From: Nitrospirota bacterium
GTDB lineage: Bacteria > Nitrospirota > Leptospirillia > Leptospirillales > Leptospirillaceae
Assembly: GCA_021826965.1 (NCBI GenBank)
Contig: JAKAYA010000015.1
Location: forward strand, 1 to 42,040
Direction: 5' to 3'
Length of the DNA stretch: 42,040 nucleotides
Below the pieces are notes generated by a model. It saw only the letters and a list, made by a program, of their open reading frames with translations. It searched no databases and was not told the origin of the DNA. Below, one piece after another: positions 41,249 through 42,040 of this stretch. Position 1 is the stretch's first letter; each line of letters opens with the position of its first letter. The position numbers and the translations under genes are program-made.

Positions 41249-41449
41249 ATGGATCTGTTAACCACATTGGCAGCATTGTCTGACTCAAGTCGGTGCTGTG
41301 GCCCGACCCCGGGAGGAAACGACAGTGTGTCATCGTTTGCGGCACTGATGGGGACGGCAACAGCCTTGTCGAGTCTTCTTCTTATGATTCAGTGCATGAC
41401 GGGAATCGGTGCGAAGCCGAAGTTCGATCCTACCCGGAAAAGAAAGTAG
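41249..41449 (+). CDS. Small single-span membrane protein of the oxidase cluster, 66 aa
   Basis: ATG 41249 is seven bases behind GGAGG; GTG at 41246 is possible. The N-terminal third is polar with a CC pair (Cys16-Cys17) and a Gly/Pro-rich stretch. One hydrophobic segment (about 31-52) is followed by a basic tail KPKFDPTRKRK that should lie in the cytoplasm. Not recognised; probably co-transcribed with the cytochrome gene 60 bases further on. Confidence 0.6.
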   Translation: MDLLTTLAALSDSSRCCGPTPGGNDSVSSFAALMGTATALSSLLLMIQCMTGIGAKPKFDPTRKRK

Positions 41450-41509
41450 GGCCTGTCTGTCTCGGGCGGGTATGGCATTGAGGATTTTGGTATAGAGTGA
41501 GGAGCAAAG

Positions 41510-42040
41510 ATGGCCTATCGTGAGTACAAGTTTGGCACGATGATGATCGCAACCCTGTTCGTGGTGACGTTGTCGATCACGATTTTGTTCCCGACATTGC
41601 AGATGGCCAAGATTCCGCCGACGGCGACCGCGGTCCAGAAAGCAAAGGACTACGGTACGGAAAGCGGATGGACGGCCGAGGATCCGATGATGACCGGGGA
41701 CAACCGGCCGACGATGATCGGAAAAGGGAAGGTGGTCTTCATCCGGGAAGGGTGCTGGTGGTGTCATACGCTGCTTCCGGAGCAGACCCAGGACTGGCAG
41801 TACTTTGGTGCACCTCCGACCGCTGCCGACTTTGTGGGCGAAAGCCCGACCGTGTTCGGTTCGGACCGCAAGGCGCCGGATCTCCTGCACGTGGGAAGCC
41901 GGTTGCCGATCAAGGGGTGGCATCTGGTGCATCATGCCAATCCGCGGGCCGTCCAGCCCAAGTCCATGATGCCCGCATTCAACTACCTGCGGAAAAAGGA
42001 CCTGGATGCCCTGGCCGATTACATGGCCAGCCTCAAGTAG
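41510..42040 (+). CDS. ccoO: CcoO-like monohaem cytochrome c, cbb3-type oxidase subunit II
   Basis: 176 residues from ATG 41510; the stop is the last codon of the window. One N-terminal membrane anchor (about residues 10-30) holds a periplasmic cytochrome domain. The c-type haem motif is CWWCH (82-86), in FIREGCWWCHTLLPE. The distal Met ligand is probably in KSMMPAFNYL, and KAPDLLHVGSRLPIKGWHLVHHANPRAV matches the CcoO/FixO core. It is shorter than typical CcoO (about 200-240). In cbb3 oxidases it passes electrons to the catalytic subunit CcoN, which should lie to the right; the usual order has ccoN first. Confidence 0.85.
   Translation: MAYREYKFGTMMIATLFVVTLSITILFPTLQMAKIPPTATAVQKAKDYGTESGWTAEDPMMTGDNRPTMIGKGKVVFIREGCWWCHTLLPEQTQDWQYFGAPPTAADFVGESPTVFGSDRKAPDLLHVGSRLPIKGWHLVHHANPRAVQPKSMMPAFNYLRKKDLDALADYMASLK

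Noticed and set aside
1-42040. CRISPR arrays
   Set aside because: No regularly spaced repeats of 20-40 bases were seen anywhere in the window.

Overview
The window looks like a chromosome of a Leptospirillum-like bacterium (Nitrospirota, acidophilic iron oxidiser). This is an inference from gene content: an actinobacterial-type Pup/proteasome operon next to Gram-negative haem genes, a VIT-type iron transporter and a cbb3-type oxidase. No rRNA is present to confirm the taxon.

Positions 1-12,155 are one end of an integrative and conjugative element or integrated plasmid. It holds the 3' part of a TraA/TraI-type relaxase-helicase, a small ribbon-helix-helix protein with an apparent CTG start, a DotA/TraY-type membrane protein of a type IVB secretion/conjugation system, and several secreted proteins of unknown role. 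There is also a lipoprotein behind a strong promoter that carries a perfect palindrome, a DDE transposase, small regulatory and membrane proteins, a GNAT acetyltransferase and a tyrosine integrase. The integrase abuts the 3' end of tRNA-Asn (12,155-12,230, minus strand), the likely attachment site.

Positions 12,331-25,987 are core genes read on the minus strand. In transcription order they are hemX-like (CTG start), hemA, hemC, cobA-hemD fusion, hemB, ribF, tilS, hpt, then ftsH (own promoter), folP, cdaA and ybbR. Together they make tetrapyrroles up to uroporphyrinogen III and precorrin-2, flavin nucleotides, lysidine tRNA, salvaged purines, dihydropteroate and c-di-AMP, and they encode the membrane protease FtsH.

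Positions 26,154-37,246 are plus strand: an unrecognised protein with ATP-grasp-like motifs, a KamA-family radical SAM enzyme, BluB (dimethylbenzimidazole synthase), a long-form dCTP deaminase, and then a compact overlapping operon mpa-dop-pup-prcB-prcA-pafA with its own TTGACA/TAGACT promoter. This is a complete pupylation-proteasome system. Its oddities are an ATPase without the usual C-terminal GQYL-type tail, a Pup ending Thr-Gly-Glu, and Ala rather than Gly before the catalytic Thr of PrcB.

Positions 37,243-40,551 (minus) hold a thioredoxin-like 2Fe-2S ferredoxin, homoserine kinase and a dihydroorotate-dehydrogenase-like flavoprotein in one operon, and a separate VIT/CCC1 transporter. 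Positions 40,825-42,040 (plus) start an oxidase operon: a consensus promoter, two small membrane proteins and a CcoO-like monohaem cytochrome c.

The most unusual signals are the diverged integrase 3'-end remnant beside the GNAT gene, the 12-bp palindrome and 18-bp repeat in the conjugation region, the perfect inverted repeat at the ribosome binding site at 9,903-9,934, and the atypical proteasome components.
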